Positions 1-10,739 are shown, counted from the stretch's first letter. The stretch: 64,000 bases of DNA from Marinobacter salexigens (GCF_018860765.1 NZ_JAHKPV010000001.1:795594-859593); one strand, 5' to 3'. Made by a program: numbers and translations. The notes: a model not told the origin generated them from the letters alone.

Positions 1-133
1 CCTGCAACCGCTCCGGGTCTCCGGAGAAACAAACATCAAGGCCGAACTTGGCGGCAGCTGCCTGCAGTCGATGCCGCTGCAGGACAATGTCCGACACGAT
101 TCCAACCTGAGCCCGACCGCTTTGGCCGGCCAT
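1..133 (-). CDS. chpB: ChpB-like CheB methylesterase, 5' end only
   Basis: This is the first 44 codons of a gene that runs off the left edge of the window. The ATG overlaps the TAA of chpA on the minus strand (taATG), so the two are translationally coupled. The readable N-terminus includes VGIVSDIVLQRHRLQ and a later GDPERLQ, which fits the receiver-like N-terminus of ChpB, the CheB-type protein-glutamate methylesterase placed after chpA in Pil-Chp clusters. The family removes methyl groups from the PilJ receptor, opposing PilK. The catalytic domain lies outside the window, so the assignment rests on the short N-terminus and on position. Confidence 0.75.
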   Translation of the reverse strand, partial: MAGQSGRAQVGIVSDIVLQRHRLQAAAAKFGLDVCFSGDPERLQ

Positions 134-3100
134 TACTGCTTACCGGTTAGCCGTTCAATGGTCTTCAGCAACTCGGACTCCTGGAACGGTTTACCGAGAT
201 ATTCATTGACGCCGATAGCCAGTGCCCGTTCACGGTGCTTTTCGCCGGTTCGGGAGGTGATCATGCAAATTGGCATATCGCGCAGGCTGTCATCGTGCCG
301 CACGAAGCTGGCAACCTCAAAGCCATCCATACGCGGCATTTCAATGTCCAGAAGCATGATGTCCGGCTTGTGATCCTGCAGTTGCGCCACCGCATCCAGA
401 CCATCTTTTGCCGTGATAACTTCCATACCGTTACGTTCAAGTAGGCGCGAGGTCACCTTGCGCACGGTAACCGAGTCGTCCACCACCATGACAACGGTGG
501 GCCGTTCTTCAAAGCGGGCGGATTCCCGAACTTTTTCCAGTTCGGTTAGACGCTGGCGCTCGGACAATATATCGGAACGAATCATGGCCGGCAGATCAAG
601 AATCACCACCACGTTACCATCACCCAGAATGGTGGCACCGGATACGCCTCGAACAGTACCGAATTGTGGGCCTAGTGATTTAACAACAATTTCTCGGCTG
701 CCCATCAGGTTGTCTACCTGAAGTGCCATGGGCTGTTCTGCACCACGAACCAGAATCACCGGCAGCGGCAAGGCTTGGCCCTGTAGTTTGGGGTGGTGGT
801 CGCTGTTCAGCAGGCTGCCCAAATACTGCAAGCGGTACTCCTGACCTGCGTATTCGTACATGGGGGCATCCGGCTTGTAATATTCCTCAAGCTCGTACGT
901 GCTAACCCGGACGATACCTTCGATGGTGTTGAGCGGGATGGCGTAAAAATCTTCACCCGTGGATACCATCAGGGCCCGGTTTACCGAAACGGTAAACGGC
1001 AGTCGCACAGTAAATACAGTGCCCCGGCCAACCTGTGACTCAATGTCCAGACTGCCGCCAAGTTGTTTGATTTCACTGGCCACCACGTCCATGCCAACCC
1101 CGCGACCGGAGATCTGGGTGACATTCTGCGCGGTCGAGAAACCGGGTTGTACGATAAACTGGAGAATCTCACGTTCGGAAAGATCTTCATCCTCACGCAA
1201 TAGCCCCTGACGAATAGCTTTATCTCGGATGACGTCAGAAGGTATGCCAGCACCGTCATCCACCATGCGCAGGACTACATCGCCGCCTTCGCGGGCCAGA
1301 GATAAGGTAACTTCGCCTGCTTCCGTTTTACCCTGCTTCTTACGATCAGCTGGGCTCTCGATACCGTGGTCGATGGCGTTGCGCAACATGTGCTCCAGCG
1401 GCGCAATCATACGCTCCAGAATGTTGCGATCCATTTCGCCTTCGGCATTGCGAACATCAAATTCAACTTTCTTGCCCAATTCGCCACTGATCTGACGCAC
1501 TATCCGGCGTAGGCGCGGGACCATGGAGGCAAACGGAATCATTCGGGTCTTCATCAGACCTTCCTGAAGTTCGGTATTGATACGAGATTGCTGAACCAGC
1601 AGCGTTTCTGTATCCCGAACCCTGTCAGCCAGCGTCTCGCGCAAATCCGCAAGGTCTGAGGAGGATTCCGTTAGTGCCCGCGATAACTGCTGGATGGATG
1701 AGTATCGGTCCATTTCCAGCGGATCGAAGTCGTCCCCATAATCCGGGCCATGTTCTTTCTCGGCACTGAACAGGATTTGTGCCTCAGTTTCGATTTCCAT
1801 CCGGCGTAGCTGTTCACGCAAACGCTCGATGGTCGCGGCCATTTCATCCAAGGTATGGCCGAAATCACTGCTTTGCTGTTCTAGTCGGCCACGGGTAATA
1901 CTGGTTTCACCGGCCAGGTTAACCAGTTCATCCAGCAATGGTGCGGACACCCGTATGGTTTCCTGAGCGGCACGCTGGGCGTCCGCCGCTCTATTTCGAG
2001 CCTTAGTTCGGGCAGGCTTGGGAGCCGGTTTAATCTGAACCTCCGGCTGTGCCGGAGGTTGAACCGCAGGTGCCGCTTCGGCCTCGGGTTCAATAGTTGC
2101 TGCATTCGATTCATAGCGCCCGCGTATATCCGCAACCAGCGCAATAATGCCATCGTGATACTCGGTAATGGCTTGCCACTGATTGTCATCGGGAGCCTCA
2201 CCGCCCAGATTAATCAAGCGTGTCTCGAAACTGTGGGCCTTGTCACCCAGCTGGGAGAGCTGGGATAAACGGGCGCCGCCTTTCAGAGTGTGGAGTGCGC
2301 GCTGTGCTTCCTGATTGAAATGGCTATTGGCTGGGTCTTTGTGCCAGTCGGCAAGAAGCTGCTCCAACTGGTCCATGATCTCGCCAGCTTCTTCCAGAAA
2401 TATCTCTAAAATCTCCGGATCGATGGCGTCTTGATCGGCACTTGCCTCTTCTTCCTGAGGCGCATCCTGACTTTCTGTGTCCAGTAACTGTGCGCTGCCG
2501 AACGCTGCAAGTAGGTCAGCCTCTGCTACCGGCTCCTTCCCTTGCGCCAGCTCATCAAGCATGGCCTTCAGGTTATCCAGCCCACGCCCGCTTAGAGTGA
2601 GCAGAAGCTTCTGGTTGCCCGGGGTCGACATGAGAAGATCAAGTGCGCCTGCCCAGGCTTCTGCCAACTCTGCAATGGGGTCAACATCAGACAGCCGGGC
2701 GCCACCTTTGAGGGTGTGCAGTTCTTGCTGAAGCTGCGCAGTGCCATTCATCGCTTGAGGATCGTCACGCCATTGGTCTAGGCATTCGCTGATGGCATCA
2801 TGGATTTCATGGCCTTCAACCAGAAAAATGTTGGCGATATCGTTGTGTTCATCTTCGGCGTCAGCGTCCGCTGGCGTGATTTCAGGAACGGCTGTAGGAG
2901 TCTCAATGTCGGTAGACTCTGCTTCGGTGGGAACAGGTTCGCCACTGAGAATAGCCTCAACCTGATTCACCAAATCGACGGCGGGCGGGCAGGGCTTTTG
3001 GGTTGCAACTTGCTCAACCATTTGCGCTAGACGGTCGTGACAGGCAAACAGTACGTCGTTCATGGCACTGCTGGCTTCTAGCTGGCCTTCGGCCACTTTC

Positions 3101-6100
3101 TCGAATAGATCTTCGAGCACGTGGGTTAGGTCACCAATGGCCTCAACGCCAGCCATGCGAGCGCCACCCTTCAGGGTGTGAACGTCGCGCTGAAGTTCTG
3201 CGGCAACTGAACGATTAGATGGATCCTCACTCCAGGTGTGCAGGGCACTGCCTGTTGAATTGATTAGGTCATAGGCCTCTTCAAGGAAGATGCCGATGAG
3301 TTCTGGGTCCATGTGTGAGAGATCGGTTCCGACCTCTTCCGTTTCCGGCGCTTCTGTCTCTTCAAGCTCCAGCATCGGCGGCAAGACATCATCGGATTCG
3401 ATGCTGTTCGGCTCAACGGGTAACGTCACATCTGTAACTGGCCGCGAGCTGTCAGTGTTATCCATGTAAGCGTGGATTTCACTGATGAGATCCGGCGCAG
3501 GGTGCGGCAGCTCTTTGGCATCCAGGCTGTCCACCATAGCTGCCAACCGGTCATGGCAACGGAATAGAAGGTCTGACAACTCTTCGTTAACAGACAGCCG
3601 TTTTTCGGTTAGCCCTTCAAACAGGTTTTCAAGTTCATGGGCCAAGTCGCCCACTGCTGAAATATCGGCAAGGCGAGCGCCACCCTTCAAGGTGTGAAGG
3701 TCCCTCTGCAGCAGGCGCAGTAGGTCTAGATTGCCGGTAGCTTCGCTCCAGCTCTGCAGGGCTTCCGCCGTGCTGTTGATGAGTTCCCGCGCTTCTTCAA
3801 GGAAAATCTCTGCGAGTTCGTCATCCAATTCACTGTCAGAGACTTCGGCATCGTCGTCATCTGCCCAGTCGGTTTCAGGAAGAGGTAGATCGGACGTCGA
3901 CTGCGGCTCTTTGCTGGTTTCATCAGCAACAGAGCGATCAAGCTCGTCCATGTCGAAGCTGAGGTCGATTTCTTCCAGATCTTCTGTGAACTCTTGGTCG
4001 AAGGCGCTCGTACTTTCGTCGGCTTCGGAAAGAGATGCGGTCAGTGCTTCAAGCTCGGTCACCAGTTCATCGCCAGATTCGGTGGCCAAACCTGCGGCAA
4101 CCTGATCCATCATATTGATCAGATGGTCGTGGGCGTTGCGCATGGTTGCGAAGAACGGTTCATCCGGTGTTTCGTTCCGGGCGGCGACGGTCACGTAAAC
4201 TTCTTGCAAGGCTTCTGACAAAGCTGCGACATCCGGCAGCCCAGCGTCCGATGCAGAGTCGGTAAGCTGTGTCAGCTCTGCTGTGAGGCGCTGAAGCGGA
4301 TTCTGGTCTTGAGGGTTTTGTGCCCATTCCGCGAGAATAAGATCGGCATCGAGAACGACGTCCAATCCTTCATTTAGGAATAGCTGAACCAGCTGAGAAG
4401 GCGCCGGTTGGGTACTACAGCTGGTATCTTCGCTGTAGCTGTGGAGTGTGTCGTTCGAGATGCGCTCCAGCTTTTCCAAAAACTCGTCGGTGCCGGGCAA
4501 CGAGGCTTGGGGTTGCTTGCGTATCTGGGCCAGTCCTTGTGTCAGGAATTCGCAGGCCGCTTCAATCAGCGAAAGCACGTCACGGTCGGCGCGCAGATTC
4601 TGGGCGCGGGACTCTTTTACGAAGCGTTCAAGCGGCGCAATAACCGCTGCAATAGGCCCTATGCCTGCTGTATGCGCGCTGCCTTTGAGAGTATGCAGTG
4701 CCCGTGACAGGTTATCGGTGTAGGACACGCTAATTTTGTCGCCAGCAGATACCAGAAACTCTTTGAGGGTTTGCAAATGGGTCTCTGTTTCGCTCTCGAA
4801 GATATCCAGTAACACCGGATCGGCAGCTTCATCCTCCTCGTAGTGCTCGGCTTCAGTGTCTTCTATTTCAATCGAGCCAGATACGCCATCGACGTCGGCG
4901 ACAGGCATGGTGCTGGCATCCGGGATTTCGCCGTTCGCAAGCGCTTTCGCTCGCGCCTCCAGACCTGAAGTATCAAACGAAGGCGGCTGATGGTTTTCAA
5001 AATCACTGACCAGAGCCGGGAAAACTTCGGTGGCGTCTTCCAGCAGACGAGCAATGTCGTCGTTCATGAAGGTACTGCCGTCGATCACACGGTTCAGTAG
5101 GTTCTCTACCGACCAGGCAAGCTCTCCCACAACCAGAGCACCGACCATACGGCCGCTGCCTTTGAGCGTGTGATAGGCACGGCGGACTTCAGCAAGTGCG
5201 CTACGGTCATCGTGTTGGCGTAGCAGCATGGGCAGGTATTCACGGATGGTATCCAGAACCTCGCCCGCTTCTTCGACAAAGATCTCCAGAATTTCGTCGT
5301 CGATCAAGTCGTCCTGTTGTTCCGAACTGGCAGCTACTACTGGCTCGGGAGGAGTCTCAACAACGGGCATCTCATGCAGGGTTTCATTGGTTTCTGGCGC
5401 TTCAGCCTGTTCGCCTTCGCTGCGGCGGGTTGTTGCCATGGCTTCGCCACGCTCAATCAACTCGGCAACGTCCCCCGTGGTTTGGCCGTCGCGGAACTCA
5501 TGAATCAACGAGGGAATGCGAGCATTCGCTTCATCAATGTATGAGAACAGGTCGTCGTTAGGCTTGATGCTTTGATCAATGACTCGGTTCAGTAGGTTTT
5601 CCACCGACCAGGCAAGTTCGCCAAGGCTGGTAGCGCCAACTAAACGACCACTGCCTTTGAGCGTGTGGTACGCGCGGCGGACCTCGGTCAGTGCCGGACG
5701 GTCGTCGTGGTTTTGACGGAGACGCGGGTAAAATTCGTAGATTGTCTCCAGGACTTCTTCGGCTTCTTCTACGAAAATGCCGAGAATTTCGTCGTCCAAA
5801 AGTTCTTCATCGGAGCCTTTGGTTTCGGGTTGTTGCACTGTGCCACTTGCGATGGCTGCATCTTCAGCCGTAGCAGGCTCTACAACTGGTATTTCTTCCG
5901 CTGCGGGCTCTGTGCCCCAGGTGGGTTCCTCGCCTACCGGGAAGCCAAGGCTTGCAAGGCTCTCTTCTGCGATGCGCAGAATATCTTCGTTATCACTGAT
6001 GCCTTCTGCCAGTCGCTCAAGGTAGTACTCGATACTGGTGATTGCATCGGCAAGGGTGTCGAGCTGCTTCCAGTCCGGAACGTGTCGGTCACTAAGCAGT

Positions 6101-7632
6101 ACATCTGAAATGTAGCGTTCAGCAGAGGCTAGCATGCTGGCCACGCGCTCCAATGGCACCAAGCTCAGGCCGCCACGAATGCTGTGAAGCAGGCCGGGAA
6201 CGTGTTCGATTTCCCGAACGTCCCACTGGGAGGCAATAAAGTTGATGACCGATGACTTTACCTGCTCCAGCGTGTTGCGGGATTCCCTCAATAGCGCACT
6301 GCTGGCCTCGCCGAGCTCGCGAGAACCCTGAGTGTCTGGTAGATGATCAATGTTGCTTTCGGAAGACTCCGGTTGCCGGTCACTGTCGAGCCCGGCAAGG
6401 CTGGCTTCCACGTAAAGTAGAGCCCCGGCTATGTCCATCATGGTGCCGTCATCGACTAATTCATTCTGGACACTCAGTTTTTCTATAAGCTCGATTTGGT
6501 CGGTAATAACCTTTCGCGGTATACCTAAGCCCAGTACAGCGAGCGTATTACCCACCTGCACCAAGCCGGGAAGAAGGTCTTCAAGTTCGCTATTTTGGCG
6601 CAGCTCTGACCGCACAAACAGGTCTAGCTGGTCTTTAAGTTTGGCAAGCTCTTCGTTGAGCGCGCTGACAACAGAGTGAATCGCTTCACGGCCTGGGCCG
6701 GAGACACGGTTTCGGGCAGCGACCACATCGTCGTCAGACGGCAGGGCCTCGCCTAGCTGGTAGCGGTTGCGTAGATCCCGGACGTTTTCGGAATCCAAAT
6801 CCCGCGCCCGTGCCACGTAATAGAGCAGGTGCTTGAGCAGGGCATCGGGCGCTGGCTGCGCGAGAATGTCTGCGTGCTCATCGGTAAGGCGGCGGATTTC
6901 ACTATCGAGCTCCCGCAGCAGGGATTTTACCGCTGCGTTAACCGGGTTGGCTTTTGCCTGAAGAGTTTCCACGAAGGCAGCTGCTGCTTTCCAGAGTTCC
7001 CCACGCGGAGTTCTCTGGCACAAGCGAATCAGTCTGTGGATAACCTTTTGTAGGTATGCGAACTGGGCGTCGAGATCTTCTTCGCGAACAATACCCGCAA
7101 GCGCAAACTGGTACATTTGCCGAAGCTTGCGAATATGGCCAAGCACCGTGGGATCCTGCAGCCGCTGCGAGACACTGCTCGCCACCTTCATGCGTGAGGG
7201 GGCCAGATCGGGCTTGAACAGCGACGTGTCTGAAAGCAGGGAATCACCGCGTGCTGCCCGGAGATCGTTCAGCAGAGGTAGCAGCACCATGGGGAAATCA
7301 TCTTGGCTACTGGCCAGATGCTCCAGATACTGTGGAAGCTGCAGAATGGCCTGCATCAGTACCGCAACGGCTTCGTCCACGCTGGTGACGCTGTTATCCA
7401 GTACCGCCTGAGTGAGCTTTTCCATTTCTTCGGTCAGCAGGGCCGCACCGTAAAGCTCAACCATCTGCAGGGTGCCATGCACCTGATGGAGATAATTCAG
7501 GCAGAAGCGCAGGCGTGCCGTGTCGTCACGATTTTCGACATACGCTTCAAGCGCATGCTGACCTTGGGTCAGCGTGTCCTGTATTTCGCCCCGAACCCAG
7601 TCGAGGGCGATGCTGTCATGGTGATTGCCCAT
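133..7632 (-). CDS. chpA: ChpA, multi-Hpt CheA-type hybrid histidine kinase of the Pil-Chp system
   Basis: This 2499-residue cytoplasmic signalling kinase drives phosphotransfer to PilG and PilH to control type IV pili. Seven canonical Hpt modules with HTLKG motifs have their histidines at about residues 656, 821, 980, 1313, 1485, 1639 and 1781. More degenerate modules sit near 45-60 (HQVHGTL), near 483 (HSIRGGL), and near 1117, where a Thr occupies the His position. Acidic Ala/Pro-rich linkers separate the modules. The kinase core follows: N-box MLRNAIDHG near 2083, G1 DDGAGI near 2125 and G2 GRGVGMD near 2176. A CheW-like domain covers about 2210-2350. A C-terminal receiver has phospho-acceptor D2429 and K2481. 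The length matches the family (about 2470 in Pseudomonas, from memory). It is the fifth gene downstream of pilG in one minus-strand operon; the TAA overlaps the next start. Confidence 0.97.
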   Translation of the reverse strand: MGNHHDSIALDWVRGEIQDTLTQGQHALEAYVENRDDTARLRFCLNYLHQVHGTLQMVELYGAALLTEEMEKLTQAVLDNSVTSVDEAVAVLMQAILQLPQYLEHLASSQDDFPMVLLPLLNDLRAARGDSLLSDTSLFKPDLAPSRMKVASSVSQRLQDPTVLGHIRKLRQMYQFALAGIVREEDLDAQFAYLQKVIHRLIRLCQRTPRGELWKAAAAFVETLQAKANPVNAAVKSLLRELDSEIRRLTDEHADILAQPAPDALLKHLLYYVARARDLDSENVRDLRNRYQLGEALPSDDDVVAARNRVSGPGREAIHSVVSALNEELAKLKDQLDLFVRSELRQNSELEDLLPGLVQVGNTLAVLGLGIPRKVITDQIELIEKLSVQNELVDDGTMMDIAGALLYVEASLAGLDSDRQPESSESNIDHLPDTQGSRELGEASSALLRESRNTLEQVKSSVINFIASQWDVREIEHVPGLLHSIRGGLSLVPLERVASMLASAERYISDVLLSDRHVPDWKQLDTLADAITSIEYYLERLAEGISDNEDILRIAEESLASLGFPVGEEPTWGTEPAAEEIPVVEPATAEDAAIASGTVQQPETKGSDEELLDDEILGIFVEEAEEVLETIYEFYPRLRQNHDDRPALTEVRRAYHTLKGSGRLVGATSLGELAWSVENLLNRVIDQSIKPNDDLFSYIDEANARIPSLIHEFRDGQTTGDVAELIERGEAMATTRRSEGEQAEAPETNETLHEMPVVETPPEPVVAASSEQQDDLIDDEILEIFVEEAGEVLDTIREYLPMLLRQHDDRSALAEVRRAYHTLKGSGRMVGALVVGELAWSVENLLNRVIDGSTFMNDDIARLLEDATEVFPALVSDFENHQPPSFDTSGLEARAKALANGEIPDASTMPVADVDGVSGSIEIEDTEAEHYEEDEAADPVLLDIFESETETHLQTLKEFLVSAGDKISVSYTDNLSRALHTLKGSAHTAGIGPIAAVIAPLERFVKESRAQNLRADRDVLSLIEAACEFLTQGLAQIRKQPQASLPGTDEFLEKLERISNDTLHSYSEDTSCSTQPAPSQLVQLFLNEGLDVVLDADLILAEWAQNPQDQNPLQRLTAELTQLTDSASDAGLPDVAALSEALQEVYVTVAARNETPDEPFFATMRNAHDHLINMMDQVAAGLATESGDELVTELEALTASLSEADESTSAFDQEFTEDLEEIDLSFDMDELDRSVADETSKEPQSTSDLPLPETDWADDDDAEVSDSELDDELAEIFLEEARELINSTAEALQSWSEATGNLDLLRLLQRDLHTLKGGARLADISAVGDLAHELENLFEGLTEKRLSVNEELSDLLFRCHDRLAAMVDSLDAKELPHPAPDLISEIHAYMDNTDSSRPVTDVTLPVEPNSIESDDVLPPMLELEETEAPETEEVGTDLSHMDPELIGIFLEEAYDLINSTGSALHTWSEDPSNRSVAAELQRDVHTLKGGARMAGVEAIGDLTHVLEDLFEKVAEGQLEASSAMNDVLFACHDRLAQMVEQVATQKPCPPAVDLVNQVEAILSGEPVPTEAESTDIETPTAVPEITPADADAEDEHNDIANIFLVEGHEIHDAISECLDQWRDDPQAMNGTAQLQQELHTLKGGARLSDVDPIAELAEAWAGALDLLMSTPGNQKLLLTLSGRGLDNLKAMLDELAQGKEPVAEADLLAAFGSAQLLDTESQDAPQEEEASADQDAIDPEILEIFLEEAGEIMDQLEQLLADWHKDPANSHFNQEAQRALHTLKGGARLSQLSQLGDKAHSFETRLINLGGEAPDDNQWQAITEYHDGIIALVADIRGRYESNAATIEPEAEAAPAVQPPAQPEVQIKPAPKPARTKARNRAADAQRAAQETIRVSAPLLDELVNLAGETSITRGRLEQQSSDFGHTLDEMAATIERLREQLRRMEIETEAQILFSAEKEHGPDYGDDFDPLEMDRYSSIQQLSRALTESSSDLADLRETLADRVRDTETLLVQQSRINTELQEGLMKTRMIPFASMVPRLRRIVRQISGELGKKVEFDVRNAEGEMDRNILERMIAPLEHMLRNAIDHGIESPADRKKQGKTEAGEVTLSLAREGGDVVLRMVDDGAGIPSDVIRDKAIRQGLLREDEDLSEREILQFIVQPGFSTAQNVTQISGRGVGMDVVASEIKQLGGSLDIESQVGRGTVFTVRLPFTVSVNRALMVSTGEDFYAIPLNTIEGIVRVSTYELEEYYKPDAPMYEYAGQEYRLQYLGSLLNSDHHPKLQGQALPLPVILVRGAEQPMALQVDNLMGSREIVVKSLGPQFGTVRGVSGATILGDGNVVVILDLPAMIRSDILSERQRLTELEKVRESARFEERPTVVMVVDDSVTVRKVTSRLLERNGMEVITAKDGLDAVAQLQDHKPDIMLLDIEMPRMDGFEVASFVRHDDSLRDMPICMITSRTGEKHRERALAIGVNEYLGKPFQESELLKTIERLTGKQ

Positions 7633-7643
7633 AACCTCTCCGG

Positions 7644-8543
7644 TTATTCTTCGTCAGTCTGGCGTTTTATCCACGCCAGTACATGTTCCGAGGGTACCTT
7701 TTGAAGACCCGGGGGCTGCCAATCGGTCAGCTCTCCCTGGCCCAGAACCAGTAGTCCCCCGGGCGCCAGCCGCTCTGCAAGTCGCCTGACAATGTCCCGC
7801 CTGCGCCAGCGACGGAAATAAATCAGCAAGTTCTGGCAGAAAATAATATTCATTCCGTGCATGGGCGCTTTATCCAGATCCAGTACATTTAGTCTGGTAA
7901 AGCAGACCCGCTCTCGGATGCTTTCGATAATTTCAACGGTGTTCCGCTCGGCCGGGCGGAAGTACCGGGTTTTCATGTTTTCTTCCATGCCCAGCAGTTT
8001 GCGGGCATTGAACTGGCCGGTCCGGGCCTTTTCGATAACCGGTGTACTGATGTCTGAACCGGTTACTCCATACAGTGGTTGCAGCCCCAGTTGCGTCATG
8101 CATTCGTTCAGCACCATAGCCAAGGTGTATGGTTCTTCGCCGGACGAGCAACCAACACTCCAGGCCTCAATCGGCCGTTTTCGGAACTGCTCCCTTGGCC
8201 GCGTAAGAACGTAGTCGGCAACCAGTCGGAACGCATCAGGATCCCGAAAAAAACGGGTTTCCTGCACCGTAAGTCGGTCAACCAGCGTTGACCATTCCCG
8301 TATGGCATCCGGCCCCGAGACAATCGTTTCGTAATAGGCCTGATAGCTGCTGCAGCCTATTTCCCGCATCCGGATAGCCAAATTGGTTTCCAGAAACGAG
8401 CGGCGCTCTGCAGGCAGCGTCATGCCGGTACGGTGCTCCAGTAGTGCTTGCCACTGGCTGAACTGCGCCTCGTCCATGTCAGGAAGACGGCGCAGAAACC
8501 AGGTGCTCTCGGCAGGTGACGGAGCGTTATGAGGCTCAGACAT
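7644..8543 (-). CDS. pilK: PilK, CheR-type chemoreceptor methyltransferase
   Basis: A 299-residue SAM-dependent protein-glutamate O-methyltransferase expected to methylate PilJ. The N-terminal helical CheR domain contains the family signature LTVQETRFFRDP at about residues 91-102. The Rossmann domain starts with the SAM-binding stretch SVGCSSGEEPYTLAM at about 129-143, and IIFCQNLLIYF marks the later catalytic-site strand. It lies 27 bp after pilJ and 11 bp before chpA in the same operon, in the usual Pil-Chp order. The ATG start gives a normal family length. Assignment is firm at family level, and the name follows from context. Confidence 0.95.
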   Translation of the reverse strand: MSEPHNAPSPAESTWFLRRLPDMDEAQFSQWQALLEHRTGMTLPAERRSFLETNLAIRMREIGCSSYQAYYETIVSGPDAIREWSTLVDRLTVQETRFFRDPDAFRLVADYVLTRPREQFRKRPIEAWSVGCSSGEEPYTLAMVLNECMTQLGLQPLYGVTGSDISTPVIEKARTGQFNARKLLGMEENMKTRYFRPAERNTVEIIESIRERVCFTRLNVLDLDKAPMHGMNIIFCQNLLIYFRRWRRRDIVRRLAERLAPGGLLVLGQGELTDWQPPGLQKVPSEHVLAWIKRQTDEE

Positions 8544-8570
8544 AAACCGCCATTAGCCTCGGGCTGAAAA

Positions 8571-10646
8571 TCAGCCCACCACCGGAACGTTGCTGTCTTC
8601 CTCTTCTTCGTGGCCTGCCAGATCTTCTTCTGGCAACGTAAAGCCGGCAACGGAGGACCGAAGCTCGGAAGCCATTTCCGCCAGATTCCCGATAGACTTC
8701 GCAGTAGCGTTGGTACCGGACGATGTCTGGGAGGTGATTTCCTGGATAACGTTCATCGTGTTGGAAATGTGAGCCGCTGAAGACGACTGCTGGCGTGCCG
8801 CGTTGGAGATGTTCTGGATCAGCTCCGCAAGGCTCATGGATACGTTCTCGATTTCCTCGAGGGCGATACCCGCGTCTTGTGCCAGACGTGCACCACGTAC
8901 CACCTCGGCGGTGGTGTGCTCCATCGAGATAACCGCTTCGTTGGTGTCAGACTGGATCGTCTTAACCAGCGCTTCAATCTGCTTGGTTGCAGCAGAGGAA
9001 CGTTCCGCAAGACGCTGAACTTCGTCCGCAACTACCGCAAAGCCTCGGCCCGCGTCACCGGCCATAGAGGCCTGAATAGCTGCGTTCAAGGACAGAATGT
9101 TGGTTTGGTCGGCAATGTCGTTGATCAGGGATACGATGTCACCGATTTCCTGTGAGGACTCACCCAGACGCTTGATACGCTTGGAGGTTTCCTGAATCTG
9201 CTCACGAATGTTGTCCATGCCGCGAATGGTGTTCTGTACCACTTCCGCGCCTTTTTTGGCGATGGCAACCGAGCGCTCCGCAACCGCAGACGATTCAGCA
9301 GCGTTAGAGGATACTTGGTCGATGGACACGGCCATTTCGTTAACCGCAGCAGAGGCGCCTGCAATTTCTTGCGCCTGATGCTCGGAAGCGTCTGCCAAGT
9401 GCATCGCAGTAGACTGGGTTTCCTGGGCAGCAGACGCTACACGTACCGCTGTACCACGAATCGCCTGTACCAGCCCGCGCATCTGGTCGATCGCGTAGTT
9501 GATGGAGTCAGCGATGGCACCGGTGAAGTCCTCGGTTACTGTGGCCTCAGTGGTAAGGTCACCGTCAGCCAGATCGGCCAGTTCGTCGAGCAGTCGCAGG
9601 ATTGCGTTCTGGTTCTGTTCGTTTTGTTCCTGAGTCGTCGCCAGACGAGCTTGAGCTTCCCGATACAGGGCTAGACCGATAAACACAACCATCGCGACCA
9701 TGGCCGCCAGAATAATAAAGGCTAGGGTCGGGCTTATGAGACGCGAGCCACTTTGGGCGCGGAAGCTCTCGGCAAGAACAGACAGTTCTGAAAGCAGAAT
9801 TTCTGAGTTCTGGAAAATGTCGCTGGCCGCAGTACGTACCTTGAAGAGGTCGGGAGAGGCTTCAAGGATGGCGTCTACGTTTTGGGAGATGAACTCGAAA
9901 AGCTCATCAACCGCTTCAAGACCATAAATGGCATCTTCATCATCAACCTTGGAAATGCCCATGTTGGGATTTCCGGTCAGCTGGCCTTCTAGTACCCGGC
10001 CAAACAAGCTGGCGTCACGGCCGAAGCGGTCGGCGGCAATGACGGCATCTTCATCACCGGAGAGTACGTTGTTTACCGAACGCACAATACGCTCTGCAAG
10101 CAGCGATTGGCGTTGGGCCAGAGCAATCTGTTCCGCCGGAGCGCCACTATCCAGAAGGATTTGTACGATATCGTCGTACTCCACCTGAAGCTGAGGGATG
10201 GTTTCGTTGAGGGTGCGCGCTACTTCGTGCAAGCCCAGCACTGCGTCCCGAGTGGACAGAATGCTGTCGGCGTTCTCGCGAACCGTATTCCAGTGCTGTT
10301 GAACGCCGCTTCCGCGGGCCATTTCACTGGCTGGCAGGCCGGTTTCCGGGTTGCCTTCGGTCACGTTGGACCAGAGCTGCTGGAACTCATCGCGGGAACG
10401 ACGCAACTGGTTAAACGCCTCGGCGGTACCGCCAGCAGCTTCAGTCGCGTTTTTCGCGATTTCCTGTGACAGCACCCTGAGTTCAGCGGCGTTGGCGATA
10501 TATTCCTGATCGTTCTGGCTATCCCTGTTAATGATAAACAGGACCACAACGAGCAGGACGGTGAGTGCGATCAGTGAGGTAATCAGACCAGCAACAAGCT
10601 TGTTGCCCCCCTGACCCATACCGATTCTTCCGGCTCTGTTTTTCAT
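8571..10646 (-). CDS. pilJ: PilJ, methyl-accepting chemoreceptor of the pilus system
   Basis: A 691-residue inner-membrane receptor that feeds the ChpA kinase. The first transmembrane helix lies at about residues 17-40 and the second at about 307-330, enclosing a large periplasmic helical region typical of PilJ. A HAMP-like linker and a long cytoplasmic coiled coil follow. The conserved MCP hairpin tip, with GRGFAVVADEVQRLAER, marks the CheA/CheW contact site. In Pseudomonas this receptor senses surface contact and PilA (known for the family). It sits between pilI and pilK. No truncation or unusual feature is seen. Confidence 0.96.
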   Translation of the reverse strand: MKNRAGRIGMGQGGNKLVAGLITSLIALTVLLVVVLFIINRDSQNDQEYIANAAELRVLSQEIAKNATEAAGGTAEAFNQLRRSRDEFQQLWSNVTEGNPETGLPASEMARGSGVQQHWNTVRENADSILSTRDAVLGLHEVARTLNETIPQLQVEYDDIVQILLDSGAPAEQIALAQRQSLLAERIVRSVNNVLSGDEDAVIAADRFGRDASLFGRVLEGQLTGNPNMGISKVDDEDAIYGLEAVDELFEFISQNVDAILEASPDLFKVRTAASDIFQNSEILLSELSVLAESFRAQSGSRLISPTLAFIILAAMVAMVVFIGLALYREAQARLATTQEQNEQNQNAILRLLDELADLADGDLTTEATVTEDFTGAIADSINYAIDQMRGLVQAIRGTAVRVASAAQETQSTAMHLADASEHQAQEIAGASAAVNEMAVSIDQVSSNAAESSAVAERSVAIAKKGAEVVQNTIRGMDNIREQIQETSKRIKRLGESSQEIGDIVSLINDIADQTNILSLNAAIQASMAGDAGRGFAVVADEVQRLAERSSAATKQIEALVKTIQSDTNEAVISMEHTTAEVVRGARLAQDAGIALEEIENVSMSLAELIQNISNAARQQSSSAAHISNTMNVIQEITSQTSSGTNATAKSIGNLAEMASELRSSVAGFTLPEEDLAGHEEEEDSNVPVVG

Positions 10647-10739
10647 TTTCTGGCTCCCGGCCTCTATCTGGAATTTGGCAAGTTGTTTTTAATTAGGTTT
10701 CAGGCAGTCAGGGTGTTTTTCCTGCCACTGTCATCACCC

